DNA of 64,000 bases from NCBI GenBank assembly GCA_964561785.1, contig CAZLRF010000028.1, positions 1 to 64,000 of the forward strand, in the 5' to 3' direction. A program made the translations under genes and the position numbers. This document shows, piece after piece, positions 1-7,017 of this stretch; within the stretch, counting starts at the first letter, position 1, and the number at the start of each line of letters is the position of its first letter. The notes under the pieces were generated by a model. The model was given only the letters and a program-made list of their open reading frames with translations, was not told where the DNA came from and ran no database searches. This DNA comes from DATBSL01 sp964561785. Lineage in GTDB: Bacteria > Acidobacteriota > Vicinamibacteria > Fen-336.

Positions 1-629
1 GTCTCGGGGTTGCCGAACATCACGCCGATCTTCTCGCGCAGCTGGTTGATGAAGACGAGGCAGGTCTTGCTCTTCGACACGATCGCGGTGAGCTTGCGCA
101 AGGCCTGGCTCATCAGGCGGGCCTGGAGGCCCATCTGGGCCTCGCCCATCTCGCCCTCGAGCTCGGAGCGGGGGACGAGGGCGGCCACCGAGTCCACGAC
201 CAGCACGTCCACCGCGCCGGAGCGGATGAGCACTTCGGCGATCTCGAGGGCCTGCTCGCCGCTGTCGGGCTGAGAGACGAGGAGGTTGTCGATGTCGACG
301 CCCAGCTTCTGGGCGTAGACCGCGTCGAGGGCGTGCTCGGCGTCGACGAAGGCGGCCATGCCGCCCCGGCGCTGGGCCTCGGCGATGACGTGCAGCGCGA
401 GGGTGGTCTTGCCCGAGGACTCCGGGCCGAAGATCTCGACGACGCGGCCGCGCGGCATGCCGCCGACGCCGAGCGCGGCATCGAGCGAGAGCGAGCCGGT
501 GGGGATGGCGGGCACGTCGATCTTCTCGCGGCTCCCGAGCCGCATGATCGAGCCCTTGCCGAACTGCTTGTCGATCTGCGCGAGGGCCGCCTCGATCGCC
601 TTGGCCCGCTCCTGCTTGTCGTCAGCCAT
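1..629 (-). CDS. recA: RecA recombinase (partial, C-terminus off the left edge)
   Basis: ATP-dependent DNA strand-exchange protein and SOS co-protease. About 209 codons are present and the C-terminal third lies outside the window. The translation starts MADDKQER. It shows the Walker A motif GPESSGKT at residues 68-75, the LVVDSVAALVPRSELEGE segment around residue 145, and FINQLREKIGVMFGNPET at the edge. All of these are near-identical to canonical RecA, so the assignment is essentially certain. The ATG is at 627-629. The gene is transcribed leftwards, divergent from the next gene, with a 418-base spacer between them. I see no sequence I can confidently call a LexA box, although an inverted repeat lies at 755-770. 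Confidence 0.98.
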   Translation of the reverse strand, partial: MADDKQERAKAIEAALAQIDKQFGKGSIMRLGSREKIDVPAIPTGSLSLDAALGVGGMPRGRVVEIFGPESSGKTTLALHVIAEAQRRGGMAAFVDAEHALDAVYAQKLGVDIDNLLVSQPDSGEQALEIAEVLIRSGAVDVLVVDSVAALVPRSELEGEMGEAQMGLQARLMSQALRKLTAIVSKSKTCLVFINQLREKIGVMFGNPE

Positions 630-754
630 CGTTCCTTACCTTTCGTCCTTTCCGGGAGAGGGGCGAGGCCGTCCCGCCCTGCGCTCGCGACTTTAGCCCG
701 GAATGCGGTCGGGCGGGGTCCATTCTAGGCCAGGGGCGAAGAAAAAGCGATTGC

Positions 755-770
755 GTCCTCGAGGGAGGAC
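755..770. repeat. Inverted repeat upstream of recA
   Basis: GTCCTC, then a 4-base spacer, then GAGGAC: a perfect 6-bp inverted repeat about 125 bases upstream of the recA start. It could be an operator for recA or a chance palindrome in GC-rich DNA. It does not match the E. coli or Bacillus LexA consensus. Confidence 0.3.
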
Positions 771-848
771 AAACGGGCCTGCGGCGCACGCGCCCTTCGG
801 CGCGCAGCGAGGGTGCGCAAGGAATGCGCCGCCCTATCCGGCAGGTTG

Positions 849-858
849 GATTCGAATC
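849..858. repeat. 10-bp palindrome GATTCGAATC
   Basis: Perfect 10-bp palindrome with partly symmetrical flanks (TTG on the left, AA on the right). It lies in the AT-richer part of the recA divergent spacer, about 80 bases upstream of the -35 box at 936. Possible regulator binding site; function unknown. Confidence 0.3.
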
Positions 859-901
859 AAGTGTTTGAAAAACAGTCGGTTGGAGTATGGCGCGTGTGGG
901 A

Positions 902-917
902 ATCCAGCGTGCTGGAT
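902..917. repeat. Inverted repeat ATCCAGC-GT-GCTGGAT
   Basis: Perfect 7-bp inverted repeat with a 2-base centre. It ends 18 bases before the -35 box of the promoter at 936-964, a typical place for an activator or repressor operator. No regulator is identifiable from the sequence. Confidence 0.35.
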
Positions 918-935
918 GCGCCCGCGAAAAAAGGA

Positions 936-964
936 TTGGACGACTGAGACGGCCTTGCTACAAT
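936..964 (+). promoter_or_regulatory. Sigma70-type promoter for the basic-tailed protein gene
   Basis: TTGGAC at 936-941, a 17-base spacer, then TACAAT at 959-964. This is close to the housekeeping consensus with ideal spacing. Transcription would start near 971, giving a leader of about 77 bases before the TTG start at 1048, which has AAGGGGAAG upstream as a ribosome site. The promoter position supports the 1048 start over earlier in-frame starts. Confidence 0.6.
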
Positions 965-1047
965 CGAACGGAGACGAAAGGCCACCCCCGGGCATCCTGG
1001 GGCAAGGCCCGAATCGCCGGGGCCACCATCCAATCAAGGGGAAGCAG

Positions 1048-1704
1048 TTGAAGGCTTCAGCGTCAAACCGGAAGACCAAGGGCAAGGCGCGTTCCAGCTC
1101 CGCCAGAAAGACGGTGGCGAAGGCGAAGAGCCGCGCGAAGGCGAAGCCCTCCCGGACCAAGACCCCCGTCGTCCGCGCACGCGCGTCGACGCCGGCGAGG
1201 TCCACCCACGTGCACGCCGTCGCCGCTCCCGTCCGCCGCGTGCCGATCCCGTCCCCGCTCCCGACGCGACACGTGGCGCCGGTGCGCGTCGCGGTGACGA
1301 TGCCCGCTCGCTCCATGCCTCCCGCGGTTCGCGAGGCGCGCCGGCCGACGCCCGTCGTCGCGCCGCCCAAGCCGCCGGTCGCGCTGCCCGAGTTCGGCGA
1401 GGCGGGCGTGCTCCTCGCGATCACCTACTCGATCCGGGAGGGGCGCCGCGGCGAGTTCTTCGACCTGATGCGCGAGCTCAAGCCGATGCTGAACACGATC
1501 GGCGGCGGCGACGTGGCCATCTACGAGGATCGCAGCCGGCCGAACTACCTCATGGAGGTCTTCCGCTTCAAGGACGAGGTCGAGTTCACCGCGTTCGACG
1601 ACAAGTTCCACAAGGACCGGAAGATCGCCGCCATCTACGCGCTCCTCGACGACATCGTCGAGGCGGAGAAGAGCGACTTCAAGATCTTCGAGCGCCGGCT
1701 GTAG
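1048..1704 (+). CDS. Basic alanine/lysine-rich tail fused to a small ABM-like (dimeric alpha/beta-barrel) domain
   Basis: The protein is 218 residues. Residues 1 to about 120 are low-complexity and strongly basic, with repeats of KAK, RAKAK and many S, A, P and V, resembling histone-H1-type or other DNA-binding tails. Residues about 130-218 form a compact domain (VLLAITYSIREGRRGEFFDLM, then a YLMEVFRF strand) that resembles antibiotic-biosynthesis-monooxygenase-like ferredoxin folds. I infer this from strand pattern only. Start chosen: TTG at 1048 with AAGGGGAAG five bases upstream, behind the promoter at 936-964. An earlier in-frame start at 703 would precede that promoter. Enzymatic function is unknown. 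The basic tail could bind nucleic acid. Confidence 0.7.
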   Translation: MKASASNRKTKGKARSSSARKTVAKAKSRAKAKPSRTKTPVVRARASTPARSTHVHAVAAPVRRVPIPSPLPTRHVAPVRVAVTMPARSMPPAVREARRPTPVVAPPKPPVALPEFGEAGVLLAITYSIREGRRGEFFDLMRELKPMLNTIGGGDVAIYEDRSRPNYLMEVFRFKDEVEFTAFDDKFHKDRKIAAIYALLDDIVEAEKSDFKIFERRL

Positions 1705-1776
1705 TCACGGAGCCTCGCCCGCGGCGGGGGCGTTCGGCGGTACACTCTCGCGGGCACGCCACCGCGGAGGTCGCTC

Positions 1777-2013
1777 ATGGCGCGAGGCTTCGAGAGCAAG
1801 TCGGTCGCCGATCAGCAGGAGTCGGCCCGGGCGCCGAGAGCGTCCCGCGACGATGGCTCGCGCGACCCGGTCCTCCTCGCTCGCCGGCGCCGCCTCGAGC
1901 TCTCGCGGACCGACGTGCAGAGGCGGCTCGCCCTGGCGCAGGCGCCCGCTCTGCGGCAGACGCTCGAGGGGGCGCTCCGGGCGATCGACGACGAGCTCGG
2001 TCGCCTGAGCTGA
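1777..2013 (+). CDS. Small hypothetical protein
   Basis: The protein is 78 residues, charged and predicted mostly helical. The N-terminal half is rich in S, R and D; the C-terminal half (RRRRLELSRTDVQRRLALAQ and following) looks like a short amphipathic helix pair. A TACACT hexamer at 1741-1746 upstream could be part of a promoter. GGAGG at 1766-1770 is a good ribosome site for the ATG at 1777. I do not recognise a family. The gene is 17 bases ahead of the M1 peptidase gene and probably co-transcribed with it. Confidence 0.6.
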   Translation: MARGFESKSVADQQESARAPRASRDDGSRDPVLLARRRRLELSRTDVQRRLALAQAPALRQTLEGALRAIDDELGRLS

Positions 2014-2030
2014 GCGCCGAGAACGAACCG

Positions 2031-4190
2031 GTGACCCCCTCGCGCCGACGGCTCCTCCCGGCCCTCATCCTCCTTCCCGCCCTCGCTGCGACCGCGCCTG
2101 CCCGAGCCGGCGCGGACGCGCTGCCCGCGGCGGCGGTGCCCCTCGCGGACTACGACATGCGGGTTCGCCTCGACCCCGAGACGAGGAGCCTGCGGGGCGA
2201 GCAGCGGATCGTCTGGCGCAACCCCGCGCCGGAGCCCGTCTCCGAGCTGTGGTTCCACCTCTACCTCAACGCGTTCAAGAACTCGAGGAGCACGTTCTTC
2301 GTGGAGTCGGGCGGCCGGCTGCGCGGGGACCGCATGAGCGAGGACGGCTGGGGCTGGATCGAGGTGCGGTCGCTGCGCCGCGCGGACGGGACCGACCTCG
2401 CCCCGGGTGCCACGTTCGAGCACCCCGACGACGACAACACGGAGGACCGCACCGTCTGGCGCGTGGGCCTGCCCGAGCCGGTGCCGCCGGGCGGGCAGAT
2501 CGCCCTCGACGCGGTGTTCGAGGCGAAGCTGCCCCGGGTCTTCGCCCGCACCGGCTACTTCCGCGACTACTTCCTCGTGGGGCAGTGGTTCCCCAAGCTC
2601 GGGGTCTACGAGCCGGCCGGCACGCGGGGCCGGACCGCCGGCGGGTGGAACTGCCACCAGTTCCACGCGCACTCCGAGTTCTACGCGAACTTCGGCCGCT
2701 ACCGGGTCGAGATCACCCTCCCGAGCCGCTTCGTCGTGGGGGCGACCGGCCGCCGCACGGAGCGGCGCGAGAACCCCGACGGCACGTCGACCCACGTCTT
2801 CGAGCAGGCGGACGTGATCGACTTCGCCTGGACCGCCTCGCCGCGGTTCCTCGAGGTGAAGGCGCGCTTCTCCGCGGAGACCGACGTCCGGCCGGAGGAG
2901 TACGCCGAGGCGGCGCGGCTTCTCGGGCGCCGACTCGACGAGGTGCGCCTGTCCGACGTGGACGTGACCGTGCTGCTCCAGCCCGAGCACGCGCCCCAGG
3001 CCGAGCGGCACGTGCGGGCGGCGAAGGAGTCGATCAAGTGGTTCGGGCTGTGGTACGGGCGCTACCCGTATCCGACGCTGACCGTCGTGGACCCCCCGGC
3101 GGGCGCGGGCGGGTCGGGGGGCATGGAGTACCCCACGTTCATCACCGCGGGCACCTCGGTCCTCTTCAACCGCTGGCCGCTCGACCGGGTGCTCGCCCCC
3201 GAGTCGGTCGTCGTGCACGAGTTCGGGCACCAGTACTGGCAGGGCATGGTGGCCTCGAACGAGTTCGAGGAGTCCTGGCTCGACGAAGGGTTCAACAGCT
3301 ACTCGACCGGCAAGGTGATGGAGCGGGTCTACGGGCCCCACCTGGTCCAGGCTTTCGGGCTGCGCCTCGGGGAGCTCGAGCTCGCGAGGGGGCAGAACTC
3401 GGTCGAGCGGATGTTCGATCGCGTCCGGACCCACTCGTGGGGCTACTCCTCCTCGAGCGACTACGGCTTCAACTCCTACGCCCGCACCCAGCTCACCCTG
3501 CTCACGCTCGAGGCGCTGCTCGGGGAGGAGACGATGGCGCGGGTGATGCGCACCTACCACGAGCGCTTCCGCTTCCGCCATCCCGGCAGCGAGGACTTCT
3601 ACGCGGTGGTCGCGGAGGTGAGCGGGCGTGACATGCGGTGGTTCTTCGAGCAGACGGTCGAGCGGCCCGGCGTCCTCGACGACGAGGTGGCGTCGATCAG
3701 GAGCGAGCGGGTGCGCGAGAGGCAGGGCGTCTTCGGCGAGGGGGAGGCGCGCCGGACGATCGGGGCGGAGGAGGCGCGGCGCAGGGAGAAGGACGCGGAC
3801 GGGAAGAGCGGGCGCCCCTGGCGCTCGAGCGTGCTCGTGCGCCGGCGGGGGGAGGTGGCCCTGCCCACGTCGCTGCGGCTCGAGTTCGAGGGGGGCGAGG
3901 CGCAGACGATCACGCTCGTCGAGGGCGAGCCCAGCTTCGACCTCGAGGCGGCGGCCCCGGGCGGCGCGGGGGCGTCCGCGGGGCCGTGGGTGTCGCGCTG
4001 GAAGCGGGTCGAGCTGACCGGCGAGAGCCGGCTCGTGTCCGCCACGATCGACCCGGAGGACCGCCTGGTCCTCGACGTCAACCGGCTCAACAACGCGAGG
4101 CGGGTGGAGCCCGACGGTCGCGCCGCCGCCCACTGGGGCGCGCGCTGGGTGTTCTGGCTGCAGCAGCTGCTGGCCGTGGTGGGGCTCTAG
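2031..4190 (+). CDS. Exported M1-family zinc metallopeptidase (aminopeptidase N-like)
   Basis: The protein is 719 residues and begins with a secretion signal (basic start, then LLPALILLPALAATAPARA). The zinc site is HEFGH at residues 396-400, with the third ligand Glu419 in WLDEGF, giving the HExxH-x18-E pattern of M1 (gluzincin) peptidases. GGMEYPT earlier in the chain is the expected substrate-binding segment, close to the canonical GAMEN. M1 enzymes remove N-terminal residues from peptides. This one would act in the periplasm or at the surface. GTG start. The C-terminal 150 residues are charged and probably a separate beta domain. The next gene starts 2 bases after the stop, so they are likely one operon. 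Confidence 0.9.
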   Translation: MTPSRRRLLPALILLPALAATAPARAGADALPAAAVPLADYDMRVRLDPETRSLRGEQRIVWRNPAPEPVSELWFHLYLNAFKNSRSTFFVESGGRLRGDRMSEDGWGWIEVRSLRRADGTDLAPGATFEHPDDDNTEDRTVWRVGLPEPVPPGGQIALDAVFEAKLPRVFARTGYFRDYFLVGQWFPKLGVYEPAGTRGRTAGGWNCHQFHAHSEFYANFGRYRVEITLPSRFVVGATGRRTERRENPDGTSTHVFEQADVIDFAWTASPRFLEVKARFSAETDVRPEEYAEAARLLGRRLDEVRLSDVDVTVLLQPEHAPQAERHVRAAKESIKWFGLWYGRYPYPTLTVVDPPAGAGGSGGMEYPTFITAGTSVLFNRWPLDRVLAPESVVVHEFGHQYWQGMVASNEFEESWLDEGFNSYSTGKVMERVYGPHLVQAFGLRLGELELARGQNSVERMFDRVRTHSWGYSSSSDYGFNSYARTQLTLLTLEALLGEETMARVMRTYHERFRFRHPGSEDFYAVVAEVSGRDMRWFFEQTVERPGVLDDEVASIRSERVRERQGVFGEGEARRTIGAEEARRREKDADGKSGRPWRSSVLVRRRGEVALPTSLRLEFEGGEAQTITLVEGEPSFDLEAAAPGGAGASAGPWVSRWKRVELTGESRLVSATIDPEDRLVLDVNRLNNARRVEPDGRAAAHWGARWVFWLQQLLAVVGL

Positions 4191-4192
4191 CC

Positions 4193-5089
4193 GTGATCGC
4201 CGCCGCCACCCGCGAGGGCCTCGCCGCCGCCCGCCGTAACCCGGGCCTCGCCGTCGTCCTCTGGCTCGTCAACCTCGCCCTCGCCGCCGCCGCCGGCGTC
4301 CCCGGCTGGCTCGCGCTGGCCTCGGCGATCGGCCCCCTCCCGGAGGCCGACGCCCTGCGCGAGCGGTTCGTGTTCGGCGTCGTGTTCGACCTCCTCGAGA
4401 TGCGCCCCGGGCTCCTCGGGGGGCTCGCCCTCTCGGCGGTGGGGGTCGCGTTCCTCGGGCTGCTGGCGGGCGCGGCCGTCTCGGGCGGCGTGCTCGAGGT
4501 GCTCGCGAGCCGTGACGCTCGACCCTTCGCCCACCGCTTCGGGCGAGGCGCCGGGCGGTTCTTCGCCCGCTTCGTGCGGGCGGGTCTCGCCGCGCTGCTC
4601 GTCGGCGCGGTCGGATCGGCCCTCGTGGCCGGTCCCCTGCTGGCCCTCGGCACCCGCCTGCGTCGCGAGCACGGCCTCGAGGCGGCCTCGCTGGCCGTCT
4701 CCGTCACGGCGCTCCTCGCCGGCGGCCTGGTCGTCCTCGTCGCGCTGCTCGCGCTCGACGTCGCCCGCGTGCGTATCGTCCGCGAGGACGCCCGTCGGGT
4801 GCTCCCGCTGCTGGCGTCCGGCTTCACGCTCGTGCTGCGGCACCCCGTGAAGTGGCTCGGGGCCTGGGCGCTCAACGCGCTCCTGCTCGGCCTCGCCTTC
4901 GCCGCCTACCTCGCCGTCCGCGAGGCGCTCCCGGCCGGGCGCCTCCTGCTGCTGCTCGTAGCGGCGCAGCAGGCGTTCGTCCTCGCCCGATCGTTCCTGC
5001 GCGTCGCTCTCTTCGGCGCCGGGCGCGCCCTCGTGGAGCGGCTGCTGCCTCAGCCCGCCGTCGTGCCCGAGCCCGATCTCTCGGTCTGA
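4193..5089 (+). CDS. Multi-spanning membrane protein of unknown function
   Basis: The protein is 298 residues with a GTG start two bases after the M1 peptidase stop. There are about six hydrophobic segments (roughly residues 20-40, 70-95, 130-155, 170-195, 220-245, 255-275) separated by Arg-rich loops. The pattern resembles integral-membrane proteins of the DUF4013/DUF975 kind, which is only a guess. Coupling with the secreted peptidase suggests an envelope role. The 3' end overlaps the end of the convergent DciA-like gene by 40 bases. Confidence 0.7.
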   Translation: MIAAATREGLAAARRNPGLAVVLWLVNLALAAAAGVPGWLALASAIGPLPEADALRERFVFGVVFDLLEMRPGLLGGLALSAVGVAFLGLLAGAAVSGGVLEVLASRDARPFAHRFGRGAGRFFARFVRAGLAALLVGAVGSALVAGPLLALGTRLRREHGLEAASLAVSVTALLAGGLVVLVALLALDVARVRIVREDARRVLPLLASGFTLVLRHPVKWLGAWALNALLLGLAFAAYLAVREALPAGRLLLLLVAAQQAFVLARSFLRVALFGAGRALVERLLPQPAVVPEPDLSV

Positions 5090-5535
5090 GCCGCGGAGAA
5101 GCGGGCCAGGTAGCGTCCCGCGACGGCGAGGAAGCGCGCCCGCAGCTCGGGATCCGGGATCGCGGCGGCGGCCTCCGCCACGGCGGGCGGCGCCTCCGGC
5201 GCCCGCACGGGCGGCGGGGACGGCGGAGGGGAGGGTGGTGCGGGGGCCTCGGCGAGGGGGCCCTGGACGAACCCGAGCGCGTGCGGAGCCGCTTGGCCGG
5301 CGATGCGGCGCAGGCGGCCCAGGATGTCGCCCCGGACACGCAGGAGATTCTTCTGCCAGCCGGGGTCGGGCACCTTCACCCGCAGGACGCCGCGGTCGAA
5401 GGCCACGACCTCCGTGCGGCGCGCGATCTCCGGACCCACCGCGGCCGGCCAGGCGGCGCGGAGCAGGGCGAGCGTGTGCTCGGGGCGCTCGCCGAACAGG
5501 CGGCGGGCGAGGTCGGGGTCGCGGGGAGTGTCCAT
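5050..5535 (-). CDS. DciA-like protein (DUF721), putative replicative helicase loader
   Basis: The protein is 161 residues. The N-terminal domain (LARRLFGERPEHTLALLRAAWPAAVG, then EVVAFDRGVLRVKVPDPGW and LRRIAG) has the typical DUF721/DciA pattern with the conserved W residues. DciA loads the DnaB replicative helicase in bacteria without DnaC. The second half has a proline-rich linker (residues about 95-120) and a short helical tail. Its 3' end overlaps the convergent membrane-protein gene by 40 bases. The ATG at 5533-5535 was chosen because DUF721 similarity begins right after it. Confidence 0.8.
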   Translation of the reverse strand: MDTPRDPDLARRLFGERPEHTLALLRAAWPAAVGPEIARRTEVVAFDRGVLRVKVPDPGWQKNLLRVRGDILGRLRRIAGQAAPHALGFVQGPLAEAPAPPSPPPSPPPVRAPEAPPAVAEAAAAIPDPELRARFLAVAGRYLARFSAAQTERSGSGTTAG

Positions 5536-5602
5536 GGCCGGTCGGTCTCCTACGTTATACTCGCCGTCCGGGCCCGAAGTCCCACGGCCCCGCCTTCGAG
5601 CG

Positions 5603-6427
5603 ATGAACTGCCCCCGCTGCAAGACGCCCGTAGGACCGCTCTCCGACCCGGACAGCATCGTCACCTGCCCCGGGTGCGGGTCGCGCCTCATGACCCGGGC
5701 GGCGGCCCTGCGCTCGCAGGGCGGCCCGAAGAAGCCGGCCCCCGACCTGCCGCCCCCGTCCGCGACGCTTCCCCCGACCCCGGCGATGCTCCTCGGCACG
5801 AGGCCCCCGGAGGCGCCCGGGCCGGGTCCCGCGACGGCGCCGGGGCCCGAGGCCCTGCGGCGGGGGGGAGCAAAGGCCACCCTCGAGCTCGTCCTCGAGG
5901 AGATCCGCGCGGTGCGGGAGACCCAGCAGCGCATCCTCGACGCGCTCGGCGATCTGCGCCGGCGATCGCCCGCCGCGGCCGCCGCGGCGGGCGTCCCGGC
6001 CCCGGCGTTCGACGACGCTCTCGCGTCCCCGCTCTCGCCGATCCGGGCGGCCCGCCGCCGCTCGGTGTTGCTCGTGGACGACGACCCGGCGACGCGCGCG
6101 GACGCGGTGGCGGAGCTCGAGCGGGCGGACGTGCCGGTCCGCGCCTTCGACGACGGCAACGCGGCCCTCGCCGCGATCGCGGAGGACAAGCCGGACCTCA
6201 TCGCCCTCGAGATCGGCCTCGGCGGCGACATGGGGGGCAAGGACGTCGTGAACATGATCAAGGCCACGATGGAGTGGGTGGACATCCCCATCGTGCTGTG
6301 GACCCGCGAGCCGATCGCGAACCAGCGGGAGGCGCAGCAGGTCCACGGGGCCGACGAGATCGTCCCCAAGTCGGGCGGGGCGAAGGCGCTCGTCGCCCGC
6401 GTCATCACCGTGTTCCGTCGCTCCTGA
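5603..6427 (+). CDS. Zinc-ribbon protein with an atypical receiver domain
   Basis: The protein is 274 residues. The N-terminus is a zinc ribbon (CPRC at 3-6 and CPGC at 22-25). Residues 40-90 are a Pro-rich linker and 92-120 a coiled coil. A CheY-like receiver fills 153-272. The acidic pocket (VDDD, 158-161), the switch Thr234 and Lys256 are present, but the site where Asp accepts phosphate carries Glu203 (LIALEIGLGG). A Glu there often mimics the phosphorylated state, so the domain is probably not a normal phosphorelay target. A TATACT hexamer at about 5552 could be its -10 box. The ATG at 5603 is fixed by the first Cys pair. Confidence 0.8.
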   Translation: MNCPRCKTPVGPLSDPDSIVTCPGCGSRLMTRAAALRSQGGPKKPAPDLPPPSATLPPTPAMLLGTRPPEAPGPGPATAPGPEALRRGGAKATLELVLEEIRAVRETQQRILDALGDLRRRSPAAAAAAGVPAPAFDDALASPLSPIRAARRRSVLLVDDDPATRADAVAELERADVPVRAFDDGNAALAAIAEDKPDLIALEIGLGGDMGGKDVVNMIKATMEWVDIPIVLWTREPIANQREAQQVHGADEIVPKSGGAKALVARVITVFRRS

Positions 6428-6435
6428 GAGGCCGA

Positions 6436-7017
6436 GTGGAGCCGCGCCTCGTCCTCGCCTCCGCCTCCCCCCGCCGCGCGCGGATCCTGACCGATCTCGG
6501 GGTGGGCTTCCGCGTGGTCGTCTCCCACGAGGACGAGACGCTCGCCCCGGGCGAGGACGGCGCGTCGGCGGTCGAGCGCCTCGCCCGGGCGAAGGCGCGC
6601 GCGGTGGCCCCGGGGCAGGCCCTGCCGGTGCTGGCGGCGGACACCGAGGTGCTCCTCGACGGGCAGGTCCTCGGCAAGCCCGCGGACGAGGAGGACGCGG
6701 TCGCCATGCTGCGGCGGCTGGCGGGGAGGGCGCACGAGGTCGTGACCGGCCTGTGCCTGGTCGCGGGGGGGCTCGAGCTCGCGGGCGTCGAGCGCAGCCT
6801 CGTGCGCTTCGCCCCGATGGGCGAGGAGGAGCTGCGCTGGTACGCGGCGAGCGGGGAGCCGCTCGACAAGGCGGGGGGCTACCACGTCGACGGCAAGGGC
6901 GCGCTGTTCGTCGAGGCGGTCGAGGGCTCGCCGTCGAACGTGGCGGGCCTGCCGGTCCGGCTCCTGCTCCGGCTCGCGCGCGAGGCCGGGCTCGACCTCG
7001 GGTTTCCCCGGCCGTGA
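6436..7017 (+). CDS. maf: Maf-family nucleoside triphosphate pyrophosphatase
   Basis: The protein is 193 residues. Maf proteins hydrolyse non-canonical or pyrimidine NTPs to NMP and pyrophosphate. Seen: the N-terminal LASASPRRARIL signature, VLAADTEVLLDG, the KP of LGKPADEEDA, the HEVVTGLCL strand and the C-terminal PSNVAGLP motif. Length is normal for the family. GTG start, 8 bases after the previous stop. The next gene overlaps it by four bases (GTGA), indicating translational coupling. Confidence 0.92.
   Translation: MEPRLVLASASPRRARILTDLGVGFRVVVSHEDETLAPGEDGASAVERLARAKARAVAPGQALPVLAADTEVLLDGQVLGKPADEEDAVAMLRRLAGRAHEVVTGLCLVAGGLELAGVERSLVRFAPMGEEELRWYAASGEPLDKAGGYHVDGKGALFVEAVEGSPSNVAGLPVRLLLRLAREAGLDLGFPRP

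Larger units (their letters stand above)
630..1047. other. 418-base divergent spacer between recA and the basic-tailed protein gene
   Basis: No gene that I can support lies here. An open frame continues upstream of the 1048 start, but its residues (703-1047) look like read-through of non-coding DNA and precede the predicted promoter. The spacer is less GC-rich than its surroundings near 840-960. It holds three inverted repeats (755-770, 849-858, 902-917) and a good sigma70-type promoter (936-964) facing right. A weak TAGAAT element on the minus strand near 723-728 could be the recA -10 box, but I see no matching -35. Confidence 0.6.

Noticed and set aside
703..1047. N-terminal extension of the basic-tailed protein
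   Set aside because: The residues look non-coding and lie partly before the promoter at 936-964; the TTG at 1048 has a ribosome site.
1812..4133. A 773-codon minus-strand frame over the M1 peptidase
   Set aside because: It is rich in Arg, Pro, His and Glu without domain motifs; the plus-strand frame has the complete peptidase with its zinc site.
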